A DNA stretch of 64,000 bases, from assembly GCA_020248985.1 (NCBI GenBank), contig JADCGL010000014.1, forward strand, positions 62,001 through 126,000, given 5' to 3'. The DNA comes from Telmatospirillum sp. (lineage in GTDB: Bacteria; Pseudomonadota; Alphaproteobacteria; CACIAM-22H2). The position numbers were made by a program, and so were the translations under genes. Position 1 is the stretch's first letter, and each line of letters starts with the position of its first letter. Below the pieces are notes generated by a model. It was not told the origin of the DNA, did not search any database, and saw nothing but the letters and a program-made list of their open reading frames with translations. Positions 47,079 through 56,056 of this stretch are shown in pieces.

Positions 47079-48971
47079 ATGAGCAGCACTCCAAACGGCA
47101 CCGACGCACCCGACAAACGAATCCTGGCTTTGGCCGTCGGCGCCATCGGCGTGGTTTTCGGCGATATCGGCACGTCGCCCCTCTACACGATGCGCGAGGC
47201 GTTCACCGGTCCCCATCCAATGGCGCCGACCCTGCCGCATGTCTTGGGCGTTCTGTCGCTGATCTTCTGGGCGCAGGTCATCGTCGTCACCATCAAATAC
47301 GTGCTCTACATTCTGCGCGCCGACAATCGCGGCGAGGGCGGCATGTTCGCGCTCATGGCGCTTGCCACGAAAGCAGCGCCGCTCGGCGTGCATCGCGGCG
47401 TGCCGATCGTCGCGGCGGGGTTGTTCGGTGCGGCCCTGTTTTTTGGCGATGCGATCATCACGCCGGCGATCTCGGTTCTGTCGGCGGTCGAGGGTCTCAA
47501 GATCGCCGCCCCTGAGTTCGGCAAATACGTGGTGCCGATCGCGTGCGTCATCCTGTTCGTGCTGTTTTTGGCCCAGCGCAGCGGTACCGCGCGCATCGGC
47601 GCTTTTTTCGGGCCCATCACGATCGTGTGGTTCACGGTGCTGGCCGTCCTCGGCGTCGTGTCGCTGGTGCAGACGCCGGCCGTGCTCGCCGCCCTCAATC
47701 CCTATTACGGCCTCGCTTTTCTGTGGAGCGACGGCTGGCGCGGCTTTCTGGTGCTGGGGGCCGTATTCCTGGCGCTGACCGGGGCCGAGGCGCTTTATGC
47801 CGATATCGGCCATTTCGGCAAACGGCCGATCCGCCTTGCCTGGGTCGGCTTCGTGCAGCCGGCGCTGGTGCTGAACTATTTCGGGCAGGGCGCTTTGCTG
47901 ATGCGCAATCCCGAAGCGGCCGAGAATCCGTTCTATCTGATGGTGCCCGAATGGATGCTGCTGCCGACCGTGCTGCTGGCGACGGCGGCCACCGTCATCG
48001 CCTCGCAGGCCGTGATCACCGGCGCCTTCTCGCTGGCCCGGCAGGCGGTGCAACTCGGCTATCTGCCGCGCATGGAGATCCGCCACACTTCCGAAACCGA
48101 GATCGGCCAGATCTACATTCCGCAGATCAATTGGATCCTGTGCGTGTTCGTGCTCGCCCTCGTGGTGACGTTCCAATCGTCGAGCAATCTTGCCGCCGCC
48201 TACGGCGTGTCGGTGTCGGGCGAGATGTGCGTGGCCACGCTGATCGCCTATGTCGTCGCCCGCCATGTGTGGGGCTGGTCGCGGCTGCGGGCCGGGGCCG
48301 TCACGGCCGTGCTGATCACGATCGACCTGTCGTTCTTCCTCGCCAATGTCGTCAAGATCGCCGACGGCGGCTGGATGCCGCTCGTGGTCGGCGCCTGCCT
48401 CTACGCGATCTTCACGACGTGGAAGCGCGGCCGCCAGATCCTGGTCGAGCGCCTGCACGAAAGCACGGTGCCGCTCGAGCCGTTCATCGCCCGCCTCAAG
48501 GACGGCAACCCGCCGCGCGTGGCGGGTACGGCCGTGTTCATGACCGGTACACGCGACGGCGTGCCCTACGCGCTTTTGCACAATCTCAAACACAACAAAG
48601 TGCTGCACGACCGCGTGGTGCTGCTGACCGTGGTCACCGAGCCCATCCCGCGCGTCGCCGACAAGGACCGCATGAAGCTCGAGCCGCTCGAGAAGAATTT
48701 CTGGCGCCTCGTGCTGCGCTACGGCTTCATGGAAGTGCCGAACATTCCGCGCGTGTTGCGCCAGGCGGGCACGACCGGCCTCAAGATCGAGATGATGGAA
48801 ACCTCGTTCTTCTTCGGGCGCGAAAACCTCGTATCCAAAAACAAGCCGCTGATGCCGCGCTGGCGCGAAAAGCTGTTTATCGCGCTCTCCAAGAACGCCT
48901 ACAGTGCGACGGCGTTCTTCCGCATCCCGTCCAATCGCGTCGTCGAATTGGGCACGCAAGTGGAGATCTAG
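47079..48971 (+). CDS. kup: Low-affinity potassium transporter Kup
   Basis: A 630-residue K+/H+ symporter with about twelve membrane spans. FGDIGTSPLYTMREAF in span 1, ADNRGEGGMFALMAL and FFGDAIITPAISVLSAVEG are classical Kup signatures, followed by a cytoplasmic C-terminal domain. ATG 47079 (MSSTPNGTDAPDKRIL) is chosen over the earlier in-frame ATG at 46926, since family homology begins near residue 12 and AAGG precedes it. Confidence 0.95.
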   Translation: MSSTPNGTDAPDKRILALAVGAIGVVFGDIGTSPLYTMREAFTGPHPMAPTLPHVLGVLSLIFWAQVIVVTIKYVLYILRADNRGEGGMFALMALATKAAPLGVHRGVPIVAAGLFGAALFFGDAIITPAISVLSAVEGLKIAAPEFGKYVVPIACVILFVLFLAQRSGTARIGAFFGPITIVWFTVLAVLGVVSLVQTPAVLAALNPYYGLAFLWSDGWRGFLVLGAVFLALTGAEALYADIGHFGKRPIRLAWVGFVQPALVLNYFGQGALLMRNPEAAENPFYLMVPEWMLLPTVLLATAATVIASQAVITGAFSLARQAVQLGYLPRMEIRHTSETEIGQIYIPQINWILCVFVLALVVTFQSSSNLAAAYGVSVSGEMCVATLIAYVVARHVWGWSRLRAGAVTAVLITIDLSFFLANVVKIADGGWMPLVVGACLYAIFTTWKRGRQILVERLHESTVPLEPFIARLKDGNPPRVAGTAVFMTGTRDGVPYALLHNLKHNKVLHDRVVLLTVVTEPIPRVADKDRMKLEPLEKNFWRLVLRYGFMEVPNIPRVLRQAGTTGLKIEMMETSFFFGRENLVSKNKPLMPRWREKLFIALSKNAYSATAFFRIPSNRVVELGTQVEI

Positions 48972-48974
48972 GCC

Positions 48975-49643
48975 ATGGACCATCCCGCGACGGTCGATCC
49001 CAAGCAGCTGTTCCCGTTCGGCCATTCCCAGCGCCATACGGTTTTCCTGAAGCCGCTGCTCGACGAAATCGACCCGCCGCGCGCCAACATCTCGGTCGGC
49101 GACTACAGCTACTATTCGGATTTCGACGACGCAACGCGGTTTTTCCTGCGCAACGTGCGCTACGATTTCGCGCGCAGCAAAGCGCGGCTGGACATCGGCA
49201 AATTCTGCGCTTTTGCCCACGATACGACCTTCGTGATGTCCGACGCCAACCACGCGATCGTTGGGCCGTCCACCTTCCCGTTCCCGATCTTCGGCGGGGC
49301 GTGGGCGCAAGCCCTGTCGCCGGACGAAACGCCGTGGGCCAATAAGGGCAATACCCGGATCGGCCACGACGTGTGGTGCGGCTACAAAAGCACGATCATG
49401 CCGGGGGTGACGGTGGGAAGCGGTGCCATTGTGGCCGCCAATGCCGTTGTCAGCCGCAATGTGCCGGCTTACGCGATGGTGGCCGGCAATCCGGCCCGCG
49501 TCGTCAAGATGCGCTTCGACGACGCTACGGTCGCGAAGCTCCTTGCGCTCGCCTGGTGGGACTGGCCGCCGGCAAAAATCGCGGCGGCTGTGCCCGTTCT
49601 CGTCAAAGGCGATGTTGATGCGCTCGCGGCTTTGGCGCCCTAA
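48975..49643 (+). CDS. CatB-related O-acetyltransferase (hexapeptide-repeat family)
   Basis: A 222-residue left-handed beta-helix acetyltransferase of the xenobiotic acetyltransferase type. It has SVGDYSYYSDFD, IGKFCAFAHDTTFVMSDANH with the catalytic His region, and TRIGHDVWCGYKSTIMPGVT. The closing AGNPARVVKMRF is typical. The acceptor is unknown: chloramphenicol resistance, virginiamycin or a cell-surface sugar are family options. It starts 3 bp after the kup stop and is probably co-transcribed. Confidence 0.88.
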   Translation: MDHPATVDPKQLFPFGHSQRHTVFLKPLLDEIDPPRANISVGDYSYYSDFDDATRFFLRNVRYDFARSKARLDIGKFCAFAHDTTFVMSDANHAIVGPSTFPFPIFGGAWAQALSPDETPWANKGNTRIGHDVWCGYKSTIMPGVTVGSGAIVAANAVVSRNVPAYAMVAGNPARVVKMRFDDATVAKLLALAWWDWPPAKIAAAVPVLVKGDVDALAALAP

Positions 49644-49907
49644 CCAACAGGTCTGAACAGCTGATGCGCGGGCGCCACGAGACCGCAGAAGGCGCCAGTT
49701 TTTCGGGCAATAGCGGAAATTGACATAAAACTGGGCGAAGTATCAGAATCAATAATCGCCACAACCCATTGATTCAAAACGATCGTTAAAATTTCGAAAA
49801 TTTTTCGTGGAGTCTCGGCAAAAACGACTCCCACCTTCCGACGGCCTATGTTATCCCCAAACCGACTGCAATAATCCGAAACAATAATCGCGGCGGGTTG
49901 GCAAAGG
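49644..49907 (+). other. AT-rich intergenic region before the alpha/beta hydrolase
   Basis: A 264-base gap with clearly lower G+C than the genes, including AAAATTTCGAAAATTTTTCG near 49788-49807, an inverted AT-rich patch. It may hold the promoter of the alpha/beta hydrolase; no clear -35/-10 pair or gene is seen. Confidence 0.5.
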
Positions 49908-50957
49908 ATGATCGAACTTCTTGTTGCCGTGGCAGTGGCCTCGCAAAGCCCCGATATGGGCCAGCGGACGGATTCGCAGACGACTTCGTTTGCTGTGTCG
50001 GGCGAGACCGTTGCCGAAACCACCGTCGTTCTCGATAGCAATTTCCTGCTCGACCCGTCGCTGCCTTTCGTCTTTTTGCCGAGCACGCCAGCCCCGGCGC
50101 CGACGGTTTCTGCCGGCGGCACGACCGGCCCTGAAGACGATCTCGAACTGCTGGCTGCGCGCGAGGCCGACAGTGCAAATCAAGCCCCCGAGTGGCAGAG
50201 CCGGCCCAAGGCCGCCACCAGCTTCGGGGCAGGGGCCAATCTGCGCAATGTGGCCGTCAACATCGCGCGCGCCAACACCAAGCTCAAAATCGGCCAGCGC
50301 CAGATCAATCTCGAAGTTTACCGTCCCGACACGGCCGGCCCGCGTCCGGCGGTGCTTCTGCTGCACGGGGCTTCGGGCATGGGCAACGGCGCTTTCTATC
50401 GCGGGGCCGCGGAAGCGTTCGCCGAGGCGGGCTACGTGGTCTATCTCCCGCACTATTTGGGCGACCGCAATCGCAACCGGCCGCGCGGCCGGGCGCTGAT
50501 TGCGGAGTTCGAACAGCAGCACGAGGCTGTGCGCGCGACCCTCGATGCGATGGCCAAGGATCCGCGCGTCGATGAGGCGCGCCTTGCCACGTTCGGCTTC
50601 TCGCTGGGTGGGTTCCAGGCGTTGGGCCTGTCGAGCCGCGACGCGCGTGTTGCCGCCGTCGTCAATATGGGCGGAGGCATGCCCGGCAACGTCGCCGGCA
50701 CCACCACGCGCTTGGCGCCGACGCTCGTCATCCACGGTCAGCGCGACCGCACGGTCCCGGTCGCCCGCGCAATCCAGACCCGCGACATGCTGAAGCGCCT
50801 ATCCGTGCCGCACGAAATGGCGCTGTTTGCCGATCAGCAGCATTTCTTCAAGGGGCCGGCAAGCCGTACGGCGATCGAAAGGTCGATCGCCTTCTTCGAC
50901 CGCCAGATGCGCCCGGCCGCCTCGATCGGCACCGCGGACTTGCTCCAGGGCCGTTGA
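49908..50957 (+). CDS. Dienelactone hydrolase-like alpha/beta hydrolase with long N-terminal linker
   Basis: A 349-residue protein. Residues 1-115 form a low-complexity, Pro/Thr/Ala-rich region (LPSTPAPAPTVSAGGTTGPE). The hydrolase domain then has VLLLHGASGMGNG (oxyanion hole), the nucleophile elbow GFSLGGFQ (Ser), an acid region HGQRDRTVP and a catalytic His in DQQHFF. It resembles the dienelactone hydrolase family. The substrate is not known and the long N-terminal extension is unusual. The N-terminus does not look like a strong signal peptide. Confidence 0.82.
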   Translation: MIELLVAVAVASQSPDMGQRTDSQTTSFAVSGETVAETTVVLDSNFLLDPSLPFVFLPSTPAPAPTVSAGGTTGPEDDLELLAAREADSANQAPEWQSRPKAATSFGAGANLRNVAVNIARANTKLKIGQRQINLEVYRPDTAGPRPAVLLLHGASGMGNGAFYRGAAEAFAEAGYVVYLPHYLGDRNRNRPRGRALIAEFEQQHEAVRATLDAMAKDPRVDEARLATFGFSLGGFQALGLSSRDARVAAVVNMGGGMPGNVAGTTTRLAPTLVIHGQRDRTVPVARAIQTRDMLKRLSVPHEMALFADQQHFFKGPASRTAIERSIAFFDRQMRPAASIGTADLLQGR

Positions 50958-51042
50958 CGCGACCTGTTGCCGGCGCGCCCGGCTCCGCGAAAATCGCGCG
51001 GGCTCGCCTTTTTCTTTAACCCGGCCATGCTAGATTGACGGC

Positions 51043-52722
51043 ATGGGGATGTTCCGACTGGGGTGGATCGGCGTTGCGGCGGGCCTTTTGTGGGCGCTGC
51101 CGGGGACGGCGGCGGTGCAAGGCGATCTGCGGCCGGTGCTGCGCGCGACCCTTGCGGCGTACGCCCCTGCGGCCGAGGCGGCCACGCTCGCCGAGCGCCA
51201 GCGCCAAAGCCTGCTCGGCTTCTACGATGCGCGCGGCTTTGCGCCGATCTGGCTTGCCGACAATGCGCCCGCGGCCCGCGTCGGTCGCCTTCTCGAGCTT
51301 CTCAAAACCGCCGACCGCCACGGCCTGTCGGCGATCGACTACAGCGTCGCCGAGATCGAACTTCTGCTGCCGTCAAACGATGCGCAAACCCTGGCACGGC
51401 TCGAATTCGCGCTGAGCCAGGCGGCTTTGCGCTACGCAGCCGACCTGTTGGGTGCGCGCGTGGCGTCGGTCGAACTTCCGGCCGACGTCAAGATCGTGCC
51501 GCGCCCGCTGGATGCCGAGCGCATCCTGCGCGAGCTTGCGCGCAGCGAGGATCCGGCAGGCCCGCTCGAGGCCCTCGCCCCTGCCGACCCCGCCTACGCC
51601 CAAATGCGCGCGTGGCTGGCCGCGTATCGCGCCATCAAGGCCCGCGGCGGCTGGCGCAATATCGCCAGCGGCCCCACGCTCGACCCCGGGGCAAGCGATC
51701 CGCGGGTGCCGGCTTTGCGCCGGCGGCTCGCCATCACCGACGACGCGCCCGCGGAGCCTGCCGACGCCGACGCGGCAGAAATTTTCGACATCGATCTGGT
51801 CGCAGCTTTGATGCGCTTCCAGGCCCGCCACGGCCTCGCGCCCGACGGGCGTTTGGGGCGCCGCACGCTGGCGGCCCTCAACCGATCGGTCGATGCGCGC
51901 ATCGTGCAGATCGTCGCCAATCTCGACCGGCTGCGCGCCCGGCCCGCCGCCGAGGCGACCTTCATCGAGGTCAACGTGCCGGGTTTCAGCCTGCGCGCGG
52001 TCGAAGCGGGCGAAACCCGCCTCGAGATGCCGGTCGTGGTGGGGCGCGAGGCGCGGGCAACGCCGATTTTCTCGAGCCGGGTCACCGAAGTGATCTTCAA
52101 CCCGAGCTGGACCGTGCCCGCCAAGCTCGTGCGCGAAGACCTGCTGCCGCGCCTGCGCGCCAACCCGCAGGCGTTGGTCGATCTCGGCTTCCGCTTCTAT
52201 CGCGGGGCGGGCGACGAGCGCGTCGAGGTCGATCCGCGCAAAGTCGACTGGCGCAAAGTCAGTCCGCGCGCCATGCCCTATTGGGTGCGCCAGGATCCGG
52301 GCCCCAAAAACGCGCTGGGCCAGGTCCGCCTGACCCTGCCCAACATCTACGACGTGTTTTTGCACGACACGCCCGATCGCCATTATTTCGACCGCGCCGA
52401 GCGGGCGCTGTCGTCGGGCTGCGTGCGGCTCGAGCGGCCGATCGACCTTGCCGAATGGGTCTTGCGCAACACGCCGGGCTGGACGCGCGAGGCGATCGAG
52501 GCGGCGGACGCCGATGCCGTCACCAAAAACGTCCAGGTGCGCCGGCCGATCCCGCTGCATTTCGTCTATTTCACGGCCTTCGTGCAGGACGGCGAACTGC
52601 ATTTGCGCGAGGACATTTACGGCGTGGATGCGCGATTCGTGGCCGGGATCGAAAAGCGCCCGGTCGCCGATCTGCGTTTGCCGCGCGAGGGCGCTGCCGC
52701 CCCGACCAGCCTCGCCCCCTAA
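51043..52722 (+). CDS. Murein L,D-transpeptidase, LdtD/YcbB-like
   Basis: A 559-residue periplasmic enzyme with an N-terminal signal (GWIGVAAGLLWALPGTAA). A scaffold region is followed by a peptidoglycan-binding domain (LMRFQARHGLAPDGRLGRRT) and a YkuD catalytic domain. The active site is HDTPDRHYFD and SSGCVRLERP (nucleophile Cys460). It makes 3-3 cross-links in peptidoglycan or attaches proteins. The following gene encodes a YcbK-like protein, the same gene order as ycbB-ycbK of E. coli. Start ATG 51043 or 51049. Confidence 0.92.
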   Translation: MGMFRLGWIGVAAGLLWALPGTAAVQGDLRPVLRATLAAYAPAAEAATLAERQRQSLLGFYDARGFAPIWLADNAPAARVGRLLELLKTADRHGLSAIDYSVAEIELLLPSNDAQTLARLEFALSQAALRYAADLLGARVASVELPADVKIVPRPLDAERILRELARSEDPAGPLEALAPADPAYAQMRAWLAAYRAIKARGGWRNIASGPTLDPGASDPRVPALRRRLAITDDAPAEPADADAAEIFDIDLVAALMRFQARHGLAPDGRLGRRTLAALNRSVDARIVQIVANLDRLRARPAAEATFIEVNVPGFSLRAVEAGETRLEMPVVVGREARATPIFSSRVTEVIFNPSWTVPAKLVREDLLPRLRANPQALVDLGFRFYRGAGDERVEVDPRKVDWRKVSPRAMPYWVRQDPGPKNALGQVRLTLPNIYDVFLHDTPDRHYFDRAERALSSGCVRLERPIDLAEWVLRNTPGWTREAIEAADADAVTKNVQVRRPIPLHFVYFTAFVQDGELHLREDIYGVDARFVAGIEKRPVADLRLPREGAAAPTSLAP

Positions 52723-52726
52723 AAAC

Positions 52727-52746
52727 GGGCTTTTTGTCAGCCCTTT
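52727..52746 (+). terminator. Possible terminator after the L,D-transpeptidase gene
   Basis: GGGCT / AGCCC with a 7-base loop (TTTTGTC) is followed by TTT. It is short, so read-through to the YcbK-like gene is likely. Confidence 0.45.
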
Positions 52747-52857
52747 AAGCGGTTGTTTCAAATTGTTTCTTCGGGCTTGCCTTTGGCGGCTTGGCTGTGC
52801 ATTCTGCGCATAACAGCCATGTGGCCAAGTCAATCACCAGGGATACAGCCCCGCCCG

Positions 52858-53496
52858 ATGACCGATCCGAAGACCGTTCCGACGCGCCGGGGCTTTTTGC
52901 TTTTTGCCGGCGTTGCCGCCGCTGCCACGCTCCTGCCGACCGCCCCAAGCTGGGCCAACAGCAACAGCAAAGCGGCCATCGTGCCGCCGCCGCCGCGCCC
53001 GGCCCCGCGCCAGCCGAATGCCGGCCCCGCCGTCGGCACGCGGCCCGGCGGCAGCCGCAGCCTGCGCATCCAGGTCGTCAATACCGGCGAACGCTGGGAA
53101 GGCGTTTACTGGCGCGACGGCGCCTATGTGCCCGAGGCGACGCGCCGCCTCGATGCGCTGCTGCGCGACCATCGCGCCGGCAAGGTCGCCCAGATGGACC
53201 CCAAGCTCTACGACCAATTGTGGGAGCTGCACACGCGGCTCGGCTCGAGCGAGCCGTGGCGCGTGATCTCGGCCTACCGCTCGCCGCAGACCAACGCCGC
53301 CGTGCGCCGCACCCATGGCGGGGTGGCCCGCAACTCGTTCCACATCCAAGCCAAGGCTTTGGACGTGGATTTGACCGACCGCTCGGTGCGCGCCATTCGC
53401 CAGGCCGCCATCGGGCTGCAGGCGGGCGGGGTGGGGCAATATGCGCGCAGCGATTTTGTCCATATCGACACCGGCCCCGTCCGCAGCTGGGGCTGA
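52858..53496 (+). CDS. YcbK-like M15 family murein peptidase (DUF882)
   Basis: A 212-residue protein exported by a twin-arginine-type signal (TRRGFLLFAGVAAAATLLP). The D,D-carboxypeptidase-like domain has VISAYRSPQTNAAVRR, NSFHIQAKALDVDL and DFVHIDTGPVRSWG, giving the His, Asp and His zinc ligands of the M15 family. It probably cleaves or edits peptidoglycan in concert with the upstream L,D-transpeptidase. ATG 52858 is chosen, since the longer frame would precede the signal peptide. Confidence 0.9.
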   Translation: MTDPKTVPTRRGFLLFAGVAAAATLLPTAPSWANSNSKAAIVPPPPRPAPRQPNAGPAVGTRPGGSRSLRIQVVNTGERWEGVYWRDGAYVPEATRRLDALLRDHRAGKVAQMDPKLYDQLWELHTRLGSSEPWRVISAYRSPQTNAAVRRTHGGVARNSFHIQAKALDVDLTDRSVRAIRQAAIGLQAGGVGQYARSDFVHIDTGPVRSWG

Positions 53497-53821
53497 GCCG
53501 CCCCGCCTTTCAAGCAGCATTCTTACGCGACATTTGCGCGACATCGATGCGCCATTGGGGCGACGCCTGCGCGACATCGACGCAACATTTTCCGGCCATT
53601 CGACTTTAGATTCGATGTCCAACGCATTGTTATAAAACGATGATAATTTTCGTGCGCAACCGAATCGCGCCGAAAATTCCGGATGCGCCGGGACCGCCCA
53701 GGCGGTCGTTTCTCTCTTCACCATGTCAAACAGCGCCAAGCCCTTATTTGCATAAGTTCTTATAAGCATATAATTACCTATATCGAACAATTCTGCAATA
53801 AGCGCGTTGCGGGAGCCTGCG
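53497..53821. other. Convergent intergenic region with GCGACAT repeats
   Basis: This 325-base gap lies between two convergent genes. It holds GCGACAT at 53527, 53538 and 53571 (spacings 11 and 33) within a 16-base repeat TGCGCGACATCGA(T/C)GC (53535-53550 and 53568-53583). It also holds a hairpin at 53692-53707 and an AT-rich end (53740-53800). No gene is seen. Confidence 0.55.
53692..53716 (+). terminator. Possible terminator
   Basis: GACCGC/GCGGTC with a four-base loop, followed by GTTTCTCTCTT. It lies about 195 bases after the YcbK-like gene and may end that transcript or an undetected small transcript. Confidence 0.45.
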
Positions 53822-54328
53822 TCACGCGGCTGGTTCGACCTTCAGCGACGCCGGCTCGACGGTCTTGAAGAAGCCCGACACTGTGCCGCCGTCGGCGGCG
53901 AGCGGCAGGATCAGGCGCGTGTAGCCGTGCCGGTTGCCGTCGATCGTGACGTAGTCGCGGCGCGCAAGGCTCGGCTGCTTGGCGTCGGCGATGCGCACGA
54001 GGCTGTCGTAGACGATCGCGGCGTCGGTCTCGTTGAAGAAACCGCGCAGGCCCCGCCCGCTGTCCCGGAAGGTTGCGTGTTCGCCCACATATGTGCCCGC
54101 CATGCGCACGCGCACGTCGCGGGCGGCCGGCAGATAGTCGAGCATCATCGTATAGGGCAGGGTTTCGGCCGGCACGAGCCCGATATCGAGCGCGGCGGGC
54201 AGCCGGTCGCCCGCGCACGCCGCTTGCCAGACGCGGTAGCAGGCGGCCAGCACCGGATAGGCGTCGATCTCCGCCAGCGGCAATTCGACATAGCGCCCCA
54301 ATTCGCGGATGGGCATCTGTTCGCTCAT
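53822..54328 (-). CDS. PAS-like domain protein
   Basis: A 168-residue protein from MSEQMPIRELGRYVELPLAE. Its core (MLDYLPAARDVRVRMAGTYV, FFNETDAAIVYDSLVRIADA, RLILPLAADGGTVSGFFKTV) has the pattern of the PAS_5-like family found widely in Rhodospirillales, with unknown ligand. It overlaps the previous gene (ATGA at 54325), so the pair is co-translated. No output domain is attached. Confidence 0.7.
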   Translation of the reverse strand: MSEQMPIRELGRYVELPLAEIDAYPVLAACYRVWQAACAGDRLPAALDIGLVPAETLPYTMMLDYLPAARDVRVRMAGTYVGEHATFRDSGRGLRGFFNETDAAIVYDSLVRIADAKQPSLARRDYVTIDGNRHGYTRLILPLAADGGTVSGFFKTVEPASLKVEPAA

Positions 54329-55323
54329 TTCCCTGTGCTCCCGAGCAAGCGCCGGCTTGCCAACAACCGTCTGTTCGAACTCATGCGCGGCCGGTCCATG
54401 AAGTCCGACAGGTCGCTTTTGCGCCACGCGAACCGGCCCGCGTCGAACGGCAGACGCACGGCCAAAACACGCTGCATTTCGTCGAGTTCCTGGTCGTTCG
54501 GCCCGCTGGCCTGGGCGCGTGCGGCCTCGAGGCGCGCGCGCAGCGGTTCGAAATCGAGCAGGAAGGCGCGCAAGGCCGCCATTTTGGGCCACAGGCGCGC
54601 GCGGAAATCGTCGATGTTGCCGAAGGCGCGCAGCGGATCGGACGCGACCGCGTCGAGTTCGATCGCGACCGCCGACGACCACACGAGCGCGTCGCGCAAG
54701 CCGATCGCGACGGCGCGCGCGCGCTCGCTGCGCCACGGGTTCTGGCGCGCGGCCGCGATCTTGGCGATGGCGCCCACATCCTGCTGCAGATCGACGATGC
54801 TGCGGCACAGCCGCTCGACGCGCGCGACGTCGACCGCGATCGCGACGATGTCGTCGGCGACAAGGTCGAGCTTGCGCGGATTGGCGAAGGCGCCCACCCA
54901 ATCGACCAACGCCTCGAGCGCCTCTTCCATGATTTCGGCGGCCGGCTGCAAAGCCGTTTCGAGCGGCGTCGATTGCAGCGGCAAAGGCGGGCCGCCGACG
55001 GCCGCCCCGATGCGCCGCACGGCGCGCACCACCAGATGCGGCTTGGGGTCCCACGAGGGCCGTCCGTCGATGGCTTCGCTCGGCAGCGTCTGGCCGGCTT
55101 TGAGCGTGCGGCAATAGCGCAGGGCCGCGGGCACGAGGGTGAGCAGCCGCGCGTCGCGCGAGCGCGCCGGCACTTCGAACAGGGCCGCCACATGGCTCAG
55201 ATCGACGCTGGTTTTGGCCTCGCCCAGATCGATGCGGAACACGATTTTGCGATAGTCATCGACCGCAAAAAACGCATCGCCGCGCGCCAGGGCGGGAATC
55301 TCGAAACCGAAGATCAGGGACAC
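54325..55323 (-). CDS. Hypothetical protein, 332 aa, coupled to the PAS-like protein
   Basis: I do not recognise the family. It has no signal or membrane segment. An N-terminal domain (FGFEIPALARGDAFFAVDDY, IVFRIDLGEA) is followed by helix-rich sequence from about residue 125 on (AAEIMEEALEALVDWVGAF, VERLCRSIVDLQQDVGAI). Its stop overlaps the start of the PAS-like gene, and the two may form a sensory or regulatory pair. Confidence 0.65.
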   Translation of the reverse strand: MSLIFGFEIPALARGDAFFAVDDYRKIVFRIDLGEAKTSVDLSHVAALFEVPARSRDARLLTLVPAALRYCRTLKAGQTLPSEAIDGRPSWDPKPHLVVRAVRRIGAAVGGPPLPLQSTPLETALQPAAEIMEEALEALVDWVGAFANPRKLDLVADDIVAIAVDVARVERLCRSIVDLQQDVGAIAKIAAARQNPWRSERARAVAIGLRDALVWSSAVAIELDAVASDPLRAFGNIDDFRARLWPKMAALRAFLLDFEPLRARLEAARAQASGPNDQELDEMQRVLAVRLPFDAGRFAWRKSDLSDFMDRPRMSSNRRLLASRRLLGSTGK

Positions 55324-55765
55324 GGGATATCTGCCTGGGGTTCGCTGGATGCGGGCTGGAAAAGCGACCCGCGCGGTGAGTTAGGGCGCAAGGCCGGCGC
55401 CGTCCAGGGGGATATTGCGAAAATGCGACGCGAAATGGGAGGGGCGGCTGGGAGGCTGCCGATGCAACTCAATGGGTAAAAGGTGGCGAAGTTTGTCGTC
55501 GGCCCTCAACGCCGCACAAAAATCTGCCCGATAAACAGGAGACGACCGAGAAAGCGCAATCGCCGCCGTCGCCCAGTGGGATCGCTGCTTAGGTTTGGAA
55601 ATTCGGGTTGCCAATCGAATTTTGGCGCAGGGTTAGAAGCTATTCCACCACGCTACAATTGCGATTCGCCTTGCGCCGATTGTCCTTCAAGCTCGACACT
55701 TGGTGCAGCGTGTCCCCGGCCAGCAGTGACGGCGAGAAAAGCCCGGCGTCTTTGAATCAGCCGTT
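55324..55765. other. Gene-poor region with decayed sequence
   Basis: This 442-base stretch has no convincing gene. Frames that are open lack typical codon use. It contains a short remnant similar to the mepA gene 900 bases away (listed separately) and then runs into the 3' end of the broken ParE gene. It looks like a decaying insertion or duplication scar. Confidence 0.5.
55560..55620 (-). pseudogene. Remnant similar to mepA
   Basis: Translating the minus strand gives NPNFQT, a stop, then AAIPLGDGGD. The intact mepA downstream reads NPNCQTQAGIPPGDGCD, so about 17 codons align with one nonsense change and several substitutions. At the DNA level the blocks near 55565-55612 and 56485-56533 share long similar runs such as CCGTCGCCC and GGTTTGG. 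This is a short duplicate fragment of the murein endopeptidase gene. Confidence 0.5.
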
Positions 55766-56056
55766 TCAAGCGTCGAAAAGGTCGCGGCGCACATGGATCA
55801 GATCTTCGATCAGAAGGGTGTCGCCTCGCTCGGACTAGAAAATGTAGTGGGATTGGTAGCGGTAGCGGCGCAGGCCCGCTTTGATTTCAAATGCGGCAAC
55901 GCCGATTTGCGGGTAGCGCACGAGAAGATTGAAACTGTCCTCTAAGCCCGCAACATACGCGGCGGTTTGCGTGGCGCCGAACATTGCGTCCGAATGGACC
56001 ACGATTTCGGCAAGCGATCTTTCGGCAGCGCGTGAAAGTCGGTAGGACGCAATCAA
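55766..56056 (-). pseudogene. RelE/ParE-type toxin gene with an in-frame amber codon
   Basis: From TTG 56056 the frame reads IASYRLSRAAERSLAEI, then GATQTAAYVAGLEDSFNLL and GLRRYRYQSHYIF, the ParE pattern. At 55835-55837 a TAG interrupts it. The same frame then continues SERGDTLLIEDLIHVRRDLF to a TGA at 55766-55768, matching the last strand and helix of ParE toxins. The whole is about 96 codons, as expected for the family, with one changed codon where Tyr is usual. The start overlaps the antitoxin stop (TTGA). The toxin is therefore probably truncated to 73 residues and inactive. Confidence 0.7.

Noticed and set aside
46968-49367. A very long minus-strand open frame (about 800 codons) opposite kup and the acetyltransferase gene
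   Set aside because: It is His/Arg/Asp-rich without a family, and is a by-product of GC-rich codon bias antisense to two clear genes.
49640-50122. A minus-strand frame across the AT-rich gap before the alpha/beta hydrolase
   Set aside because: It overlaps the start of a well-supported gene and lacks a recognisable domain.
55483-55755. A small plus-strand open frame in the gene-poor region
   Set aside because: It is Arg/Pro/Ser-rich and covers the antisense of the mepA-like remnant; no ribosome-binding site or homologue is apparent.
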